From Sinorhizobium kostiense (GTDB lineage Bacteria; Pseudomonadota; Alphaproteobacteria; Rhizobiales; Rhizobiaceae), in assembly GCF_017874595.1 (NCBI RefSeq), contig NZ_JAGILA010000005.1, positions 186,001 to 250,000 on the forward strand: a DNA stretch of 64,000 nucleotides, read 5' to 3'. Shown in pieces: positions 29,015 through 39,500 of this stretch. The translations under genes and the position numbers were made by a program. The notes beneath the pieces are model-generated. The model made no database searches. It was not told where the DNA came from and saw nothing but the letters and a program-made list of their open reading frames with translations. Position 1 is the stretch's first letter; every line of letters begins with the position of its first letter.

Positions 29015-29470
29015 ATGATCGCCCGCCTCGTCCTCGAACTCGGCCCCTGGAGCTGGTGGGTCCTGGGTCTCGTGCTCTTAGCGGCAGAAGTGGTCGTGCC
29101 GGGCGTATTCCTGGTGTGGATAGGCCTTGCCGCGCTCGCGACCGGCATTCTGTCCCTGCTACTTTGGGATGCCGCCCTGTGGGTGTGGCAGGTGCAACTG
29201 ATCGTCTTCGCCCTTCTTTCGCTGACCATGGTCTTGATCGGACGCCGCTTCTTCGTCACTTCGGAGGAGAGCGACGAACCTCTGCTCAACAAGCGTGCCG
29301 AAAGTCTCGTCGGCCGCACCGCGGTGCTCGAGCAGCCGATCGCGGAGGGCCATGGGCGCGTGCGTCTCGACGACACGACCTGGGCGGTCCAGGGACCGGA
29401 TCTTCCCGTGGGCACGCGCGTGCGCATCGTAGCCAGCAGCGGAAGGCATCTGACGGTCGAGCGCGCCTGA
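29015..29470 (+). CDS. NfeD-family membrane protein (short form)
   Basis: A 151-residue protein with three to four N-terminal hydrophobic helices (WSWWVLGLVLLAAEVVVPGVFLVWIGLAALATG and QLIVFALLSLTMVLI), then a small C-terminal OB-like NfeD domain (LVGRTAVLEQPIAEGHGRVRLDDTTWAVQGP). There is no N-terminal ClpP-like protease domain. It is 11 bases downstream of the SPFH gene and should work with it in the membrane. Confidence 0.9.
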   Translation: MIARLVLELGPWSWWVLGLVLLAAEVVVPGVFLVWIGLAALATGILSLLLWDAALWVWQVQLIVFALLSLTMVLIGRRFFVTSEESDEPLLNKRAESLVGRTAVLEQPIAEGHGRVRLDDTTWAVQGPDLPVGTRVRIVASSGRHLTVERA

Positions 29471-29576
29471 CATCCGCGCGCCTCCGTCTTCGGATTTTCT
29501 CTTAAGAAACGATTGCTTAACCACGTGCCTTTACGATTGCGAAAGGATTGCAATCAGCGACGCGGACAGACGATCG

Positions 29577-31010
29577 ATGGCGCCCCATACCTTACGCTCG
29601 AGATCAGGGGGCGCTTTGCGTGCGAAAATGCCGGAATGGCTATTGGTGAGCGCTGCCGTTCTTGCGGCCATGCCGGCTGCCGCGCAGAGTCTCGGCGAGA
29701 CGGCTCTTGCGCCTCCCGCCGCGAATGAGACCGGACGTCTCTCGCCGGCGATTACCGACCCACAGACGACCGGCGCCGTCTCCGGTGCCGATCTCACGCC
29801 CGCACTCGACGAGGACTTCAACCGCCTCAACCGTCGCGAGGAAACGATCGACGGGTTGCGCGCACGGCCTGATCCCTATGGCGACGAGGCGACGGGGATA
29901 CGCATCGGCACTTTCGTGCTGAAGCCGGCGCTCAGCGAAGCCATCAACCACGAACGGCAGAAGACCGGCGGCTCCAGCCAAAGCCGGAGCTTCCTCGAGA
30001 CCGGGCTCAAGGGAACGCTCACGTCGGATTGGTCACGTCACCAATTGAGCGTGACTGGCGAAGGCGTGCTGCAACACAACGTCTCGGGCGAAGGCGAGGA
30101 GGAGCCGCGCGCCGACCTCGAAGCAGAACTCCGCCTCGACCTCAGCGACGAAACGATTGCAAGGCTGCGCGCCGGTTACAGCTTCGAGCGCGAGGACACC
30201 AACGACCCCAACGCAATCGCGAGTGCCGAGACGCAGTCAGGTGTCAACAGCTATCGGGTCGGCGCCGCAGCGGAGCGCGACTTCGGTATCATCCGTGGCT
30301 CTCTCGGCATCGATTTCGAACGGCATACCTATGGCGACGTCAGGCTCGACGACGGCACGACGCTTTCGATGGAGGACCGCGACCGCAATCTGGCGACGCT
30401 CACCGCGCAGCTCGGCTATGAGCTTTCGCCTGCGCTCATTCCCTTCCTCGAGGCTTCCGTCGGCAAATCGGTTTACGACCGGCGGCGCGACATGGCGGGT
30501 TTCGAGCGCTCCTATCAGAGCTATGCCGGTCGAGGCGGTTTCGAGGTCGATTTCGGCGAGAAACTCAATGGCGAACTGGCCGTCGGGTACGAGACATACC
30601 GTTTTGACGACGAGCGGCTTGGCGATCTTCGCGGCCTATCCGTCGACGGGCGCATCAATTGGTCGCCTCAGCGCGGCACTGATGTCCTGCTTGGTTTCCT
30701 GACTTATCTCGATCCATCCACTGCGGCCGGCGAGGCGGGATCGATCGACTACGAGCTGACGAATGTGGTCACGCATCGGTTGAGGTCAGACCTCGTCGCC
30801 AGACTCTCGAACAGCGTGACACTTCGCAATTTTCCAGCGGGCGCTGCCGCCTCCGACGAAACGACCTGGCGCACCGGCGCCGGATTGACCTATGACATGA
30901 GCCGCTATCTCGCGCTTACAGGAGACGTCAGCTACGAGCGGACCAACAGGGACAGCGGCCCGTCGAGCGAGACGGCCCGCGTAGGGCTGGGTCTCACGCT
31001 GAGGCGCTAA
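29577..31010 (+). CDS. Outer-membrane beta-barrel protein
   Basis: A 477-residue protein. The signal peptide is best seen from MPEWLLVSAAVLAAMPAAAQS, which could also be the real start (ATG at 29628). About residues 100-470 have alternating strands with Trp/Tyr/Phe girdle positions, ending RVGLGLTLRR with an outer-membrane-like tail. It resembles the putative beta-barrel porin 2 family common beside exopolysaccharide genes. A transport or adhesion role is not shown. It converges with the UTP-glucose-1-phosphate uridylyltransferase gene with 37 bases between. Confidence 0.82.
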   Translation: MAPHTLRSRSGGALRAKMPEWLLVSAAVLAAMPAAAQSLGETALAPPAANETGRLSPAITDPQTTGAVSGADLTPALDEDFNRLNRREETIDGLRARPDPYGDEATGIRIGTFVLKPALSEAINHERQKTGGSSQSRSFLETGLKGTLTSDWSRHQLSVTGEGVLQHNVSGEGEEEPRADLEAELRLDLSDETIARLRAGYSFEREDTNDPNAIASAETQSGVNSYRVGAAAERDFGIIRGSLGIDFERHTYGDVRLDDGTTLSMEDRDRNLATLTAQLGYELSPALIPFLEASVGKSVYDRRRDMAGFERSYQSYAGRGGFEVDFGEKLNGELAVGYETYRFDDERLGDLRGLSVDGRINWSPQRGTDVLLGFLTYLDPSTAAGEAGSIDYELTNVVTHRLRSDLVARLSNSVTLRNFPAGAAASDETTWRTGAGLTYDMSRYLALTGDVSYERTNRDSGPSSETARVGLGLTLRR

Positions 31011-31047
31011 CTACCGGGCATAGACGTGGCCGGCTTCGTGCGACTGG

Positions 31048-31935
31048 TCACCTGAGCCGCTCGAGCAACGCCTTGAGCGGCCCCTCCACGACGGGACGAA
31101 TGTCGGCGCGCTCGAGTGCAAAGGCGACGTTGGCAAGAATGAAGCCGTCTTTGGCGCCGCAGTCGAAGGTCTCGCCGCGGAAGTGATAGGCAGAGAAGGG
31201 CTGCGTTTCAGAAAGCTTCACCATGCCGTCGGTCAACTGAATCTCGTTGCCGGCGCCGCGCTCCTGGCGTTCGAGGATCGGGAAGATTTCCGGCTGCAGG
31301 ATATAGCGGCCGTTGATGAAGAAGTTCGACGGTGCCGTGCCCGGTGCGGGCTTTTCGACCATTCTGGTAATCCCGAAACCGTTGCCGACCCGCTCGCCGA
31401 CGCCGACGATGCCGTATCTGTGCGCCTGGTCCGGCTCGCATTCCTCGACGGCGACGACATTGCCGTTGCTTTCCTCGTATAGCTCGACCATGCCCTTGAG
31501 GCAGCCCTTCTCGCCCTTCATGATCATGTCGGGGAGCAGCAGCGCGAAGGGCTCGTTGCCGACGAGATCGCGCGCGCACCAGACCGCATGTCCGAGGCCG
31601 AGTGGCGCCTGCTGGCGGGTGAAGCTGGTTGTACCGGCTTTCGGCAGCATGGCTTCGAGAAGATCGATTTCCGCCTTCTTGTTTCGCTCGCGCAAAGTCT
31701 GGTCCAGTTCGACCTGGATGTCGAAATAGTCCTCTATCACCGCCTTGCTGCGGCCCGTCACGAAGATCAGATGTTCGATGCCCGCCTCCAGCGCCTCGTC
31801 GACGACATACTGGATGACCGGCTTGTCCACGACCGTCAGCATCTCCTTCGGTACAGCCTTGGTGGCGGGAAGGAAACGCGTCCCCAGCCCCGCGACGGGG
31901 AATACGGCTTTGCGGACTTTGCGCTTTTCGGTCAT
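31048..31935 (-). CDS. galU: UTP-glucose-1-phosphate uridylyltransferase
   Basis: A 295-residue protein. [26 protein letters not shown] is the nucleotide-binding signature, followed by [32 protein letters not shown] and the C-terminal [10 protein letters not shown]. It makes UDP-glucose from UTP and glucose-1-phosphate for surface and storage polysaccharide; rhizobial homologues near exopolysaccharide genes are called exoN. CAGGAG-N6 before the ATG supports this start; an upstream in-frame extension is non-homologous. Confidence 0.93.
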   Translation of the reverse strand: MTEKRKVRKAVFPVAGLGTRFLPATKAVPKEMLTVVDKPVIQYVVDEALEAGIEHLIFVTGRSKAVIEDYFDIQVELDQTLRERNKKAEIDLLEAMLPKAGTTSFTRQQAPLGLGHAVWCARDLVGNEPFALLLPDMIMKGEKGCLKGMVELYEESNGNVVAVEECEPDQAHRYGIVGVGERVGNGFGITRMVEKPAPGTAPSNFFINGRYILQPEIFPILERQERGAGNEIQLTDGMVKLSETQPFSAYHFRGETFDCGAKDGFILANVAFALERADIRPVVEGPLKALLERLR

Positions 31936-32236
31936 GGACAGCTCCTGCAGTGGGTTCTTTGGTCTCGCCTGAACAGGCAAATTTGAATTGGATTTGGTCG
32001 CCGTTTGCCATCGTCTACGAAGGAGGACGCCTGGGTATTTTCATGGTAAAGACTTTGTTGACTTCGTTTCTGTAGACTTCTCCACTGTCCGACACGGCTC
32101 TGCCGTTCGGCCCAAAAAGACCCCGCATGCTGCCCCCTTCAGCGGATTGCTGCGGGCGACATTCGCCAAATCCGGAGTAGTCGGTCCGGCATGAACGCCG
32201 GCTGAACACTCCGCCGAGAAACGGAACCGACAGCAG
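31936..32236. other. Intergenic region between galU and transglycosylase genes
   Basis: A 301-base divergent promoter region. There is no convincing gene on either strand. A possible weak -35 element TTGACT is seen near 32058. GACTTC occurs twice close by. I see no palindrome or RNA structure worth annotating. Confidence 0.4.
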
Positions 32237-33454
32237 ATGATCAGAAACCGCAGGACGTTCTTCCGACATATTGCCGCCGCTCTCGTGGTTGCCGCCGCGC
32301 TCGGTGCCTCGCCCGCGCGGGCAGATGCAGGTTTCCAGAACTGGATCAATGATTTCTACGCGACGGCGGCCAAGCATGGCATCACCCAGGCAACCTACCG
32401 CAAGGCCTTTGCCGGTGTGAAGACGCCCGACCCGACGGTGATCGAGAAGGCCCAATACCAACCCGAATTCAAGCATAAGATTTGGGACTACATCGACTCG
32501 CGAGTCAATCCGTATACCCGCCGCATCGGGCAGGAGATGGCGGTGAAACATGGGCGCACGCTCGATGCGATCGAACGCCATTTTGGCGTCGACAAGACCG
32601 TGCTGCTGGCGATCTGGTCGATGGAATCGAATTACGGTGCCATTCTCCAGAAGGATGACCGGCTGCACTATGTTCCCCGCGCGCTCGCCACACTTGCCTA
32701 TGCCGACTCGAAACGGGCGAAATTCGCCAGGACGCAACTTATTGCAGCGCTGAAGATCCTGCAGAGCGGCGATGTGACGCCACGCGAGCTCACCGGCTCT
32801 TGGGCTGGAGCCATGGGTCATACGCAGTTCATTCCGACGAGTTACCTGCTCTACGCCGTAGATGCGGACGGCAACGGACATCGCGACATCTGGAACTCGG
32901 TCCCAGACGCGCTGGCAACGGCCGCCAATCTCCTGAAGAAGAACGGCTGGCGGTCCGGCGAGACCTGGGGCTACGAAGTGGTCCCGCCGGCCAATGCTGC
33001 GAAGTTTTCGGGCCAGACGAAGACGCTCGGCCAGTGGGCGGCACTCGGTTTCGTCCGCCCGAACGGCAAAGGCTTCCTCAACCCGGGCGTGCGGGCCGAG
33101 TTGAAGCTGCCAGGCGGCGGTCGTGGGCCGGGTTTCCTGATGACCAGGAATTTCTTTGTCATCAAGCGCTACAATGCGTCGGACTCCTATGCGCTCGGCG
33201 TCGGGCTGCTCGCCGACCAGATTGCCGGCTATGCCGGCATGCAGCAGCGCTGGCCACGCCCGGACGGTTCCCTCGACATCAGCGAGAAGTTCGAACTGCA
33301 AAACCGCTTGAAGGAGCTTGGCTATTACAGCGGCGAGGTCGATGGCAATTTTGGATCGGGATCGAAGGCGGCGATCCAGGCATTTCAGGCACAGAACGGC
33401 CTGACGCCTGACGGAGAGCCGACGCCTCACGTCCTGCGCGCATTGCGCAAGTGA
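32237..33454 (+). CDS. Lytic murein transglycosylase, MltB type
   Basis: A 405-residue protein. A signal peptide (HIAAALVVAAALGASPARA) is followed by the SLT_2/MltB domain: AIWSMESNYGAILQKDD carries the catalytic glutamate (E130), and GSWAGAMGHTQFIPTSYL, FVRPNGKGFLNPG are typical. The C-terminus (about 345-405, LQNRLKELGYYSGEVDGNFGSGSKAAIQAFQ) is a peptidoglycan-binding 1 domain. It should cleave MurNAc-GlcNAc bonds with 1,6-anhydro products in the periplasm. The DUF459 gene follows in the same direction. Confidence 0.92.
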   Translation: MIRNRRTFFRHIAAALVVAAALGASPARADAGFQNWINDFYATAAKHGITQATYRKAFAGVKTPDPTVIEKAQYQPEFKHKIWDYIDSRVNPYTRRIGQEMAVKHGRTLDAIERHFGVDKTVLLAIWSMESNYGAILQKDDRLHYVPRALATLAYADSKRAKFARTQLIAALKILQSGDVTPRELTGSWAGAMGHTQFIPTSYLLYAVDADGNGHRDIWNSVPDALATAANLLKKNGWRSGETWGYEVVPPANAAKFSGQTKTLGQWAALGFVRPNGKGFLNPGVRAELKLPGGGRGPGFLMTRNFFVIKRYNASDSYALGVGLLADQIAGYAGMQQRWPRPDGSLDISEKFELQNRLKELGYYSGEVDGNFGSGSKAAIQAFQAQNGLTPDGEPTPHVLRALRK

Positions 33455-33551
33455 CCGCAAAGCGCAAGTTCCCGGCGCTTTGCGATCGAGTGGTCCCAAA
33501 TCGCCGCGATTCGGCGTATGGTGAGGTACCTGCCATCCGACGGTGAGAAGC

Positions 33552-34796
33552 ATGTTCACGATCAGACACGGCGGAAAGGGCAAGTTCTTGCGCCTGCTTC
33601 GTTTTGCGCCGATCCTCACAGGCGCTGCAGCGATGCTTGTCGCCGGCCTCTTTACCACCATTGTCGCGGCACAGGAGCCCGTTCCGCGACGTAACCTGCT
33701 GCAGCGGCTTTTTGGCATCGGTCAGCGACCGATCTATTACGACGATCGATACTTATATCCCGAGGCACCAAGGCCACGACGGATACAGAAACGCCGTCCA
33801 CAGCCCGCGGGCGTCCAGCAAAGGCGCCCACGCGCCAAGCCGCGCGTCGTCGAGACGCCGCCGCCGGCGCCGGTTGTCGAGAAGTCGCCGGATGCAAAGA
33901 AGGTCCTGGTCGTTGGCGACTTTGTTGCCGACAGCCTCGGTGACGGCCTGAAGGTCGCTTTCGAGCAGACACCCGGCATCATGATCGAGACCCGCGCCAG
34001 TGGCTCCTCTGGCCTCGTCCGCGACGACTATTTCGACTGGCCGAAGACCCTGCCCGATTACATTGGCGAACTCAATCCTGCGGCGATCGTCATAAGCATC
34101 GGCGCCAATGACCGCCAGACGATGCGCATCGGCGACAGCAAGGAAAAGTTCCGGACCGATCGCTGGACAGAGGAATATCGCAGGCGCGTCAGCACGCTCG
34201 CGGCCCTCGCAAGAAAGGACAATTTACCGGTCTTCTGGGTCGGCATGCCGCCCTTCCAATCGTCCGCGATGACGGCCGACATGGTAACATTCAACGGCAT
34301 CTATCGGGAGGAAGTGGAAAAGGCCGGCGGACAGTTCATCGACATCTGGGACGGGTTCGTCGACGAGCAAGGCAAGTTCGTGCTGACCGGTTCGGACATT
34401 AATGGCCAACAGGCCCGATTGCGCGGCTCGGACGGCATCAATCTGACAAAGGCCGGCAAGCGCAAGCTCGCCTTCTACGTCGAAAAGGATATCCGCAAGC
34501 TGCTCGGCGAGGCGGCCTCGAGCGACAGCGACATGCCCGGTGCCGACGGCCTGAAGGATCTCGTCGTCACTGCTCCGCTTGCCAACGAAGACATCGTAAG
34601 GACGCCGCCGATCAGCCTCACCGATCCGGCGCTCGACGGCGCAACCGCGCTCCTCGGCGCCAGAGAGCCGCCCAAAGGCAATGGCAAAAGCGCAAGGGAC
34701 CTGCTTGTCGAAAAGGGCGAGGTGGTAGCAGCCCCACCCGGCCGCGTCGACGATTTCCGCCTCGATAAGCCGAAGGCGGTGATTAGCAGCCGCTGA
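33552..34796 (+). CDS. Exported DUF459 SGNH-type hydrolase
   Basis: A 414-residue protein. A hydrophobic segment (ILTGAAAMLVAGLFTTIVAA) anchors or exports it. A Pro/Arg-rich linker follows. The DUF459 domain has block I VLVVGDFVADSLGDGL, an SIGANDRQ block and GSDGINLTKAGKRKLA near the end; that order fits SGNH/GDSL enzymes, although the usual GDS block reads GDF here. Substrates are unknown; a cell-wall modifying role fits the transglycosylase neighbour. A GTG at 33543 is an alternative start. A rhizobial repeat separates it from gltD. Confidence 0.85.
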   Translation: MFTIRHGGKGKFLRLLRFAPILTGAAAMLVAGLFTTIVAAQEPVPRRNLLQRLFGIGQRPIYYDDRYLYPEAPRPRRIQKRRPQPAGVQQRRPRAKPRVVETPPPAPVVEKSPDAKKVLVVGDFVADSLGDGLKVAFEQTPGIMIETRASGSSGLVRDDYFDWPKTLPDYIGELNPAAIVISIGANDRQTMRIGDSKEKFRTDRWTEEYRRRVSTLAALARKDNLPVFWVGMPPFQSSAMTADMVTFNGIYREEVEKAGGQFIDIWDGFVDEQGKFVLTGSDINGQQARLRGSDGINLTKAGKRKLAFYVEKDIRKLLGEAASSDSDMPGADGLKDLVVTAPLANEDIVRTPPISLTDPALDGATALLGAREPPKGNGKSARDLLVEKGEVVAAPPGRVDDFRLDKPKAVISSR

Positions 34797-34859
34797 TGCG
34801 GAATTGAGCGATCCCGGTCAGGCCGTGATCACCGCATTGAAAGGTTCGCTGCTTCGGCG

Positions 34860-34931
34860 CCCCTCATCCGCCTGCCGCAGCGTCTCAGTCCCCTCTCCCC
34901 GCGCGCGGGGAGAGGCTCAGGGTGAGGGGCA
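34860..34931. repeat. Inverted-repeat type rhizobial intergenic element, copy 2
   Basis: CCCCTCATCCGCCTGCCG through CAGGGTGAGGGGCA. It is a shortened relative of 8734-8842 with the same ends and the CCCCTCTCCCC...GGGGAGAGG core pairing. It lies between the convergent DUF459 and gltD genes. Confidence 0.75.
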
Positions 34932-34946
34932 GAATGCGTCCATTGC

Positions 34947-36404
34947 CTACCGGGGCAGCACCGTCGCGCCCATCAACTCCTCGTCGATCGCGCGCGCCGC
35001 CTGACGGCCTTCGCGGATGGCCCAGACGACAAGCGACTGACCGCGGCGGACGTCGCCAGCCGTCCAGAGCTTCTCGACGGAGGTCTTATAGTCCAGCTCG
35101 TTGGCAATGACATTCGTCGACCCGCGACGGTCGGTCGCCAGCTTGAGCGTGTCCCCGAGGTCCTTGAGGACGCTGTTGGTGAACGGCCCGCGGAAGCCAA
35201 TGGCGATGAAGGCGAGATCGGCCTTGATGACGAATTCGGTGCCCGCGACCGGCTTGCGGCGTTCGTCGACCTGGCAGCACTTGACGCCGGTCAGGTTGCC
35301 ATCCTCGTCGCCGACAAACTCCAGCGTCGCGACCTGGAACTCGCGAACCGCGCCTTCCGCCTGGCTGGAGGAGGTCCGCATCTTCGTTGCCCAGAACGGC
35401 CAGACGGCGAGCTTGTCCTCCTTTTCCGGCGGCTGCGGCCGGATGTCGAGCTGGGTCACCTTGACAGCGCCCTGGCGGAAGGCGGTGCCGACGCAGTCGG
35501 ACGCCGTGTCGCCCCCGCCGACGACCACTACATGCTTGCCACCGGCAAGAATCGGCTCGGAGGGCCAACCGACGCTGTCGATATTCTCGCGGCCGAGGCG
35601 CCGGTTCTGCTGGACGAGATAAGGCATCGCGTCGTGAACGCCGGCAAATTCCACGCCTGGAATAGCTGCATCGCGCGGCGTCTCGGAACCGCCACAATAG
35701 AGCACGGCGTCGTTTTCATTGAGGAGCCGCTGTACTGGCAGGTCCACGCCGACATTAACACCACAGTGGAAAGTGACCCCCTCGCCCTTCATCTGCTCGA
35801 TGCGGCGATCGATGAAGTTCTTCTCCATCTTGAAGTCCGGGATGCCGTAGCGGAGCAGCCCACCTGCCTTCGACTCGCGCTCATAGACATGGACCTCGTG
35901 CCCGGCGCGGGCGAGCTGCTGGGCGGCCGCCATGCCCGCCGGCCCAGAACCGATGACCGCAACCTTCTTGCCGGTCTTGGTGACCGCCGGTTGCGGCACG
36001 ATGTAGCCCATTTCATAGGCCTTGTCGGCAATCGCCTGCTCCACTGTCTTGATCGCCACAGGCACGTCTTCGAGGTTTAGCGTACAAGCTTCCTCACACG
36101 GCGCCGGACAGACGCGACCGGTGAATTCCGGGAAGTTATTGGTCGAATGGAGGTTTCGGATCGCCTCGTCCCAGTTGCCGTTGTAGACGAGATCGTTCCA
36201 GTCCGGGATCTGGTTGTGCACCGGGCACCCGGTCGGCCCATGGCAATAGGGAATGCCGCAGTCCATGCAGCGGGCGGCCTGCTTCTGCACTTCCTGGTCG
36301 GACATCGGAATGGTGAATTCACGGAAATGACGGATGCGGTCGGATGCCGGCTGGTACTTCGCCACCTGCCGATCGATCTCTAGAAACCCAGTAACCTTGC
36401 CCAT
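34947..36404 (-). CDS. gltD: Glutamate synthase (NADPH) small subunit
   Basis: A 485-residue flavoprotein. N-terminal cysteine-rich Fe-S region (CMDCGIPYCHGPTGCP; CPAPCEEAC), FAD-binding VAVIGSGPAGMAAAQQLA at about 150, YGIPDFKMEK and the NADPH-binding VVVVGGGDTASDC near 292. It passes electrons from NADPH to the GltB subunit, together making two glutamates from glutamine and 2-oxoglutarate. It follows gltB by 98 bases on the same strand. Confidence 0.95.
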   Translation of the reverse strand: MGKVTGFLEIDRQVAKYQPASDRIRHFREFTIPMSDQEVQKQAARCMDCGIPYCHGPTGCPVHNQIPDWNDLVYNGNWDEAIRNLHSTNNFPEFTGRVCPAPCEEACTLNLEDVPVAIKTVEQAIADKAYEMGYIVPQPAVTKTGKKVAVIGSGPAGMAAAQQLARAGHEVHVYERESKAGGLLRYGIPDFKMEKNFIDRRIEQMKGEGVTFHCGVNVGVDLPVQRLLNENDAVLYCGGSETPRDAAIPGVEFAGVHDAMPYLVQQNRRLGRENIDSVGWPSEPILAGGKHVVVVGGGDTASDCVGTAFRQGAVKVTQLDIRPQPPEKEDKLAVWPFWATKMRTSSSQAEGAVREFQVATLEFVGDEDGNLTGVKCCQVDERRKPVAGTEFVIKADLAFIAIGFRGPFTNSVLKDLGDTLKLATDRRGSTNVIANELDYKTSVEKLWTAGDVRRGQSLVVWAIREGRQAARAIDEELMGATVLPR

Positions 36405-36502
36405 CTTGCGATCCTGATATCTTCAAATCTCAAACAGCCGCACCCACGACGGCGCGCGTGATAGCCCCCACGGATCGGGGGCCGCTTTCACGAAGGCCGG
36501 TT

Positions 36503-39500
36503 TTACTCGGCCGCCTCCGACATCCTCATGCGCTCCATGTCTTCGAGGGCGCGGCGATATTCGACCGGCATGACCTTGCGGAATTTCGGCCGGTAATCCG
36601 CCCAATGTTCGAGGATCTCTTTGGCTCTAACCGATCCGGTGAAGTGCAGGTGGTTCGACACGAGCTGATAAAGCCGCTCCTCGTCGTGGCGCGTCATATC
36701 GCCTGAGACGTCAACCCGGCCCTTGTACATCAGATCTCCGCCGTGGTGGTGGAGCTTCTCCAGCATATCGTCCTCCTCCGGCACCGGCTCGAGCTCTACC
36801 ATGGCCATGTTGCAACGACGGGCGAAATCTCCCGCCTCATCGAGCACATAGGCGACACCACCGGACATACCGGCCGCGAAGTTACGGCCGGTGCCGCCGA
36901 GCACGACGACGACGCCCCCGGTCATGTATTCGCAGCCATGATCACCGACGCCTTCGACGACCGCGATCGCGCCGGAATTGCGCACAGCGAAACGCTCGCC
37001 GGCCACGCCATTGAAGTAGCACTCGCCCGAGATAGCGCCGTAGAGCACCGTATTGCCGACGATGATCGACTCCTGCGGCACGATCCTGGCGTTTTCCGGC
37101 GGTCGGACGATGATGCGGCCGCCCGACAGACCCTTGCCGACATAGTCGTTGCCGTCACCGATGAGATCGAAGGTGATGCCGTGAGCGAGGAAGGCGCCGA
37201 AGGACTGGCCGGCCGTGCCCTTGAGCGTCACGTGGATCGTGTCGTCCTTGAGGCCCTTATGACCCCAGCGTTTGGCAAGCGCGCCCGAAAGCATTGCGCC
37301 GGCCGAGCGATCGACGTTCTTGATCTCGGCTTCGAAGGCAACCGGCACTTTCGTTTCGAGCGCCAGCTTCGCCTTCTCGACCAACCTGCGGTCGAGGATG
37401 TCGTCGATCGGATGGTTCTGGCGCTCCGTCCAGTAGGTCGCTTCCTTCGGCGCTTCTACCTTATGGAAGATCTTCGAGAAATCGAGACCCCTGGCCTTCC
37501 AGTGCTCGATCATACGGTCGCGCTCCAGCAGTTCCGATTGACCGATGATCTCGTCGAGTTTCCTGACCCCGAGCGAAGCCAGGATTTCGCGCACCTCTTC
37601 CGCGACAAAGAAGAAGTAGTTGATGACATGTTCCGGCGTGCCCTTGAAACGCTTTCTGAGCACTGGATCCTGGGTCGCCACCCCGACTGGACAGGTGTTT
37701 AGGTGGCATTTGCGCATCATGATGCAACCGGCCGCGATCAGCGGCGCGGTGGCAAAGCCGAACTCATCGGCGCCCAGCAGCGCGCCGATGACGACGTCAC
37801 GGCCGGTCTTGAGGCCGCCGTCGACCTGGAGTGCGACGCGCGAGCGCAGGCCGTTCAAGACGAGCGTCTGCTGGGTTTCGGCGAGCCCGATTTCCCACGG
37901 GCTGCCGGCATGTTTCAGGGAAGTGAGCGGCGAGGCGCCGGTACCGCCGTCGAAGCCGGCAATGGTGATGTGGTCGGCGCGCGCCTTGGCGACACCCGCA
38001 GCCACGGTGCCGACGCCCACTTCGGATACCAGCTTGACCGAGACATCGGCCTCCGGGTTGACGTTCTTCAGGTCGAAGATCAGCTGTGCCAAATCCTCGA
38101 TCGAATAGATGTCGTGATGCGGCGGCGGCGAGATAAGCCCGACGCCCGGCGTCGAATGCCGGGTCTTGGCGACGGTCGCATCGACCTTATGGCCGGGAAG
38201 CTGGCCTCCCTCGCCTGGCTTTGCGCCCTGCGCCACCTTGATCTGCAGCATATCGGCATTGACCAGATATTCGGTGGTGACACCGAAGCGGCCGGACGCG
38301 ATCTGCTTGATTGCCGAACGTTCCGGGTTCATCGAACCATCCGGCAGCGGCAGATAACGATCGCTCTCTTCACCGCCCTCGCCGGTGTTCGACTTGCCGC
38401 CGATGCGGTTCATGGCGATCGCCAGCGTCGTGTGCGCTTCGCGGCTGATCGATCCGAAGGACATGGCGCCGGTGGAAAAACGTTTGACGATCTCCGATGC
38501 CGGTTCGACCTCCTCGACCGGGATCGGTTTGCGGCCGACATTCTCGGCGCACTTGATCGTGAACAGGCCGCGAATGGTGTTCATTCGCTGCGCCTGCTCG
38601 TTCATCATCATCGCAAATTCGCGATAGCGATCCTCGGCATTGCCGCGGACCGCATGCTGGAGCGAGGCAATCGCATCCGGCGTCCAGGCGTGGCTTTCGC
38701 CGCGCATGCGGAAGGCATATTCGCCGCCGATGTCGAGCGAATTGGCAAGCACCGGGTCGGCGCCGAAGGCCGCCATGTGGCGGGCAACCGTCTCGGCAGC
38801 AATTTCCTCGAGGCCAATGCCCTCGATCGTGGTTGCCGTTCCGAAGAAGTACTTGTCGACCAGCTTCGACGACAGCCCGATGGCGTCGAAGATCTGCGCG
38901 CCGCAATAGGACTGGTAGGTCGAAATCCCCATCTTGGACATGACCTTGAGGATGCCTTTGCCGACCGCCTTGATATAGCGGTATACGACCTCGCTGGCGT
39001 CCACCTCCCTCGGGAACTCGCCGCGCTTGTGCATGTCGACGAGCGTGTCGAAGGCGAGATAGGGGTTGATCGCCTCGGCGCCATAGCCGGCAAGCAGGCA
39101 GAAGTGATGCACTTCGCGCGGCTCTCCGGACTCGACCACGAGTCCCACCGACGTGCGCAGGCCCTTTCGGATCAGGTGGTTGTGCACCGCCGCGGTCGCG
39201 AGTAGCGCAGGGATTGCGACGCGATCCGGCCCGACCTGCCGGTCGGAAAGCACGATGATGTTATAGCCGCCCTTGACCGCGGCTTCCGCCCGCTCGCAAA
39301 GGCGATCGAGCATTTCCGGCATCCCTTCGGCACCACGGGAGATGTCATAGGTGAAATCGAGGGTTTTCGTATCGAACCGGTCTTCCGTGTGGCCGATCGA
39401 ACGGATCTTTTCGAGGTCGCCGTTCGTGAGGATCGGCTGGCGAACTTCCAGCCGCTTCGCATGCGCCATGCCCTCATGGTCGAGGATGTTCGGGCGCGGG

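Noticed and set aside
36743..39205. Long plus-strand frames opposite gltB
   Set aside because: Antisense to a clearly conserved gene, Arg/Asp-rich composition typical of shadow frames.
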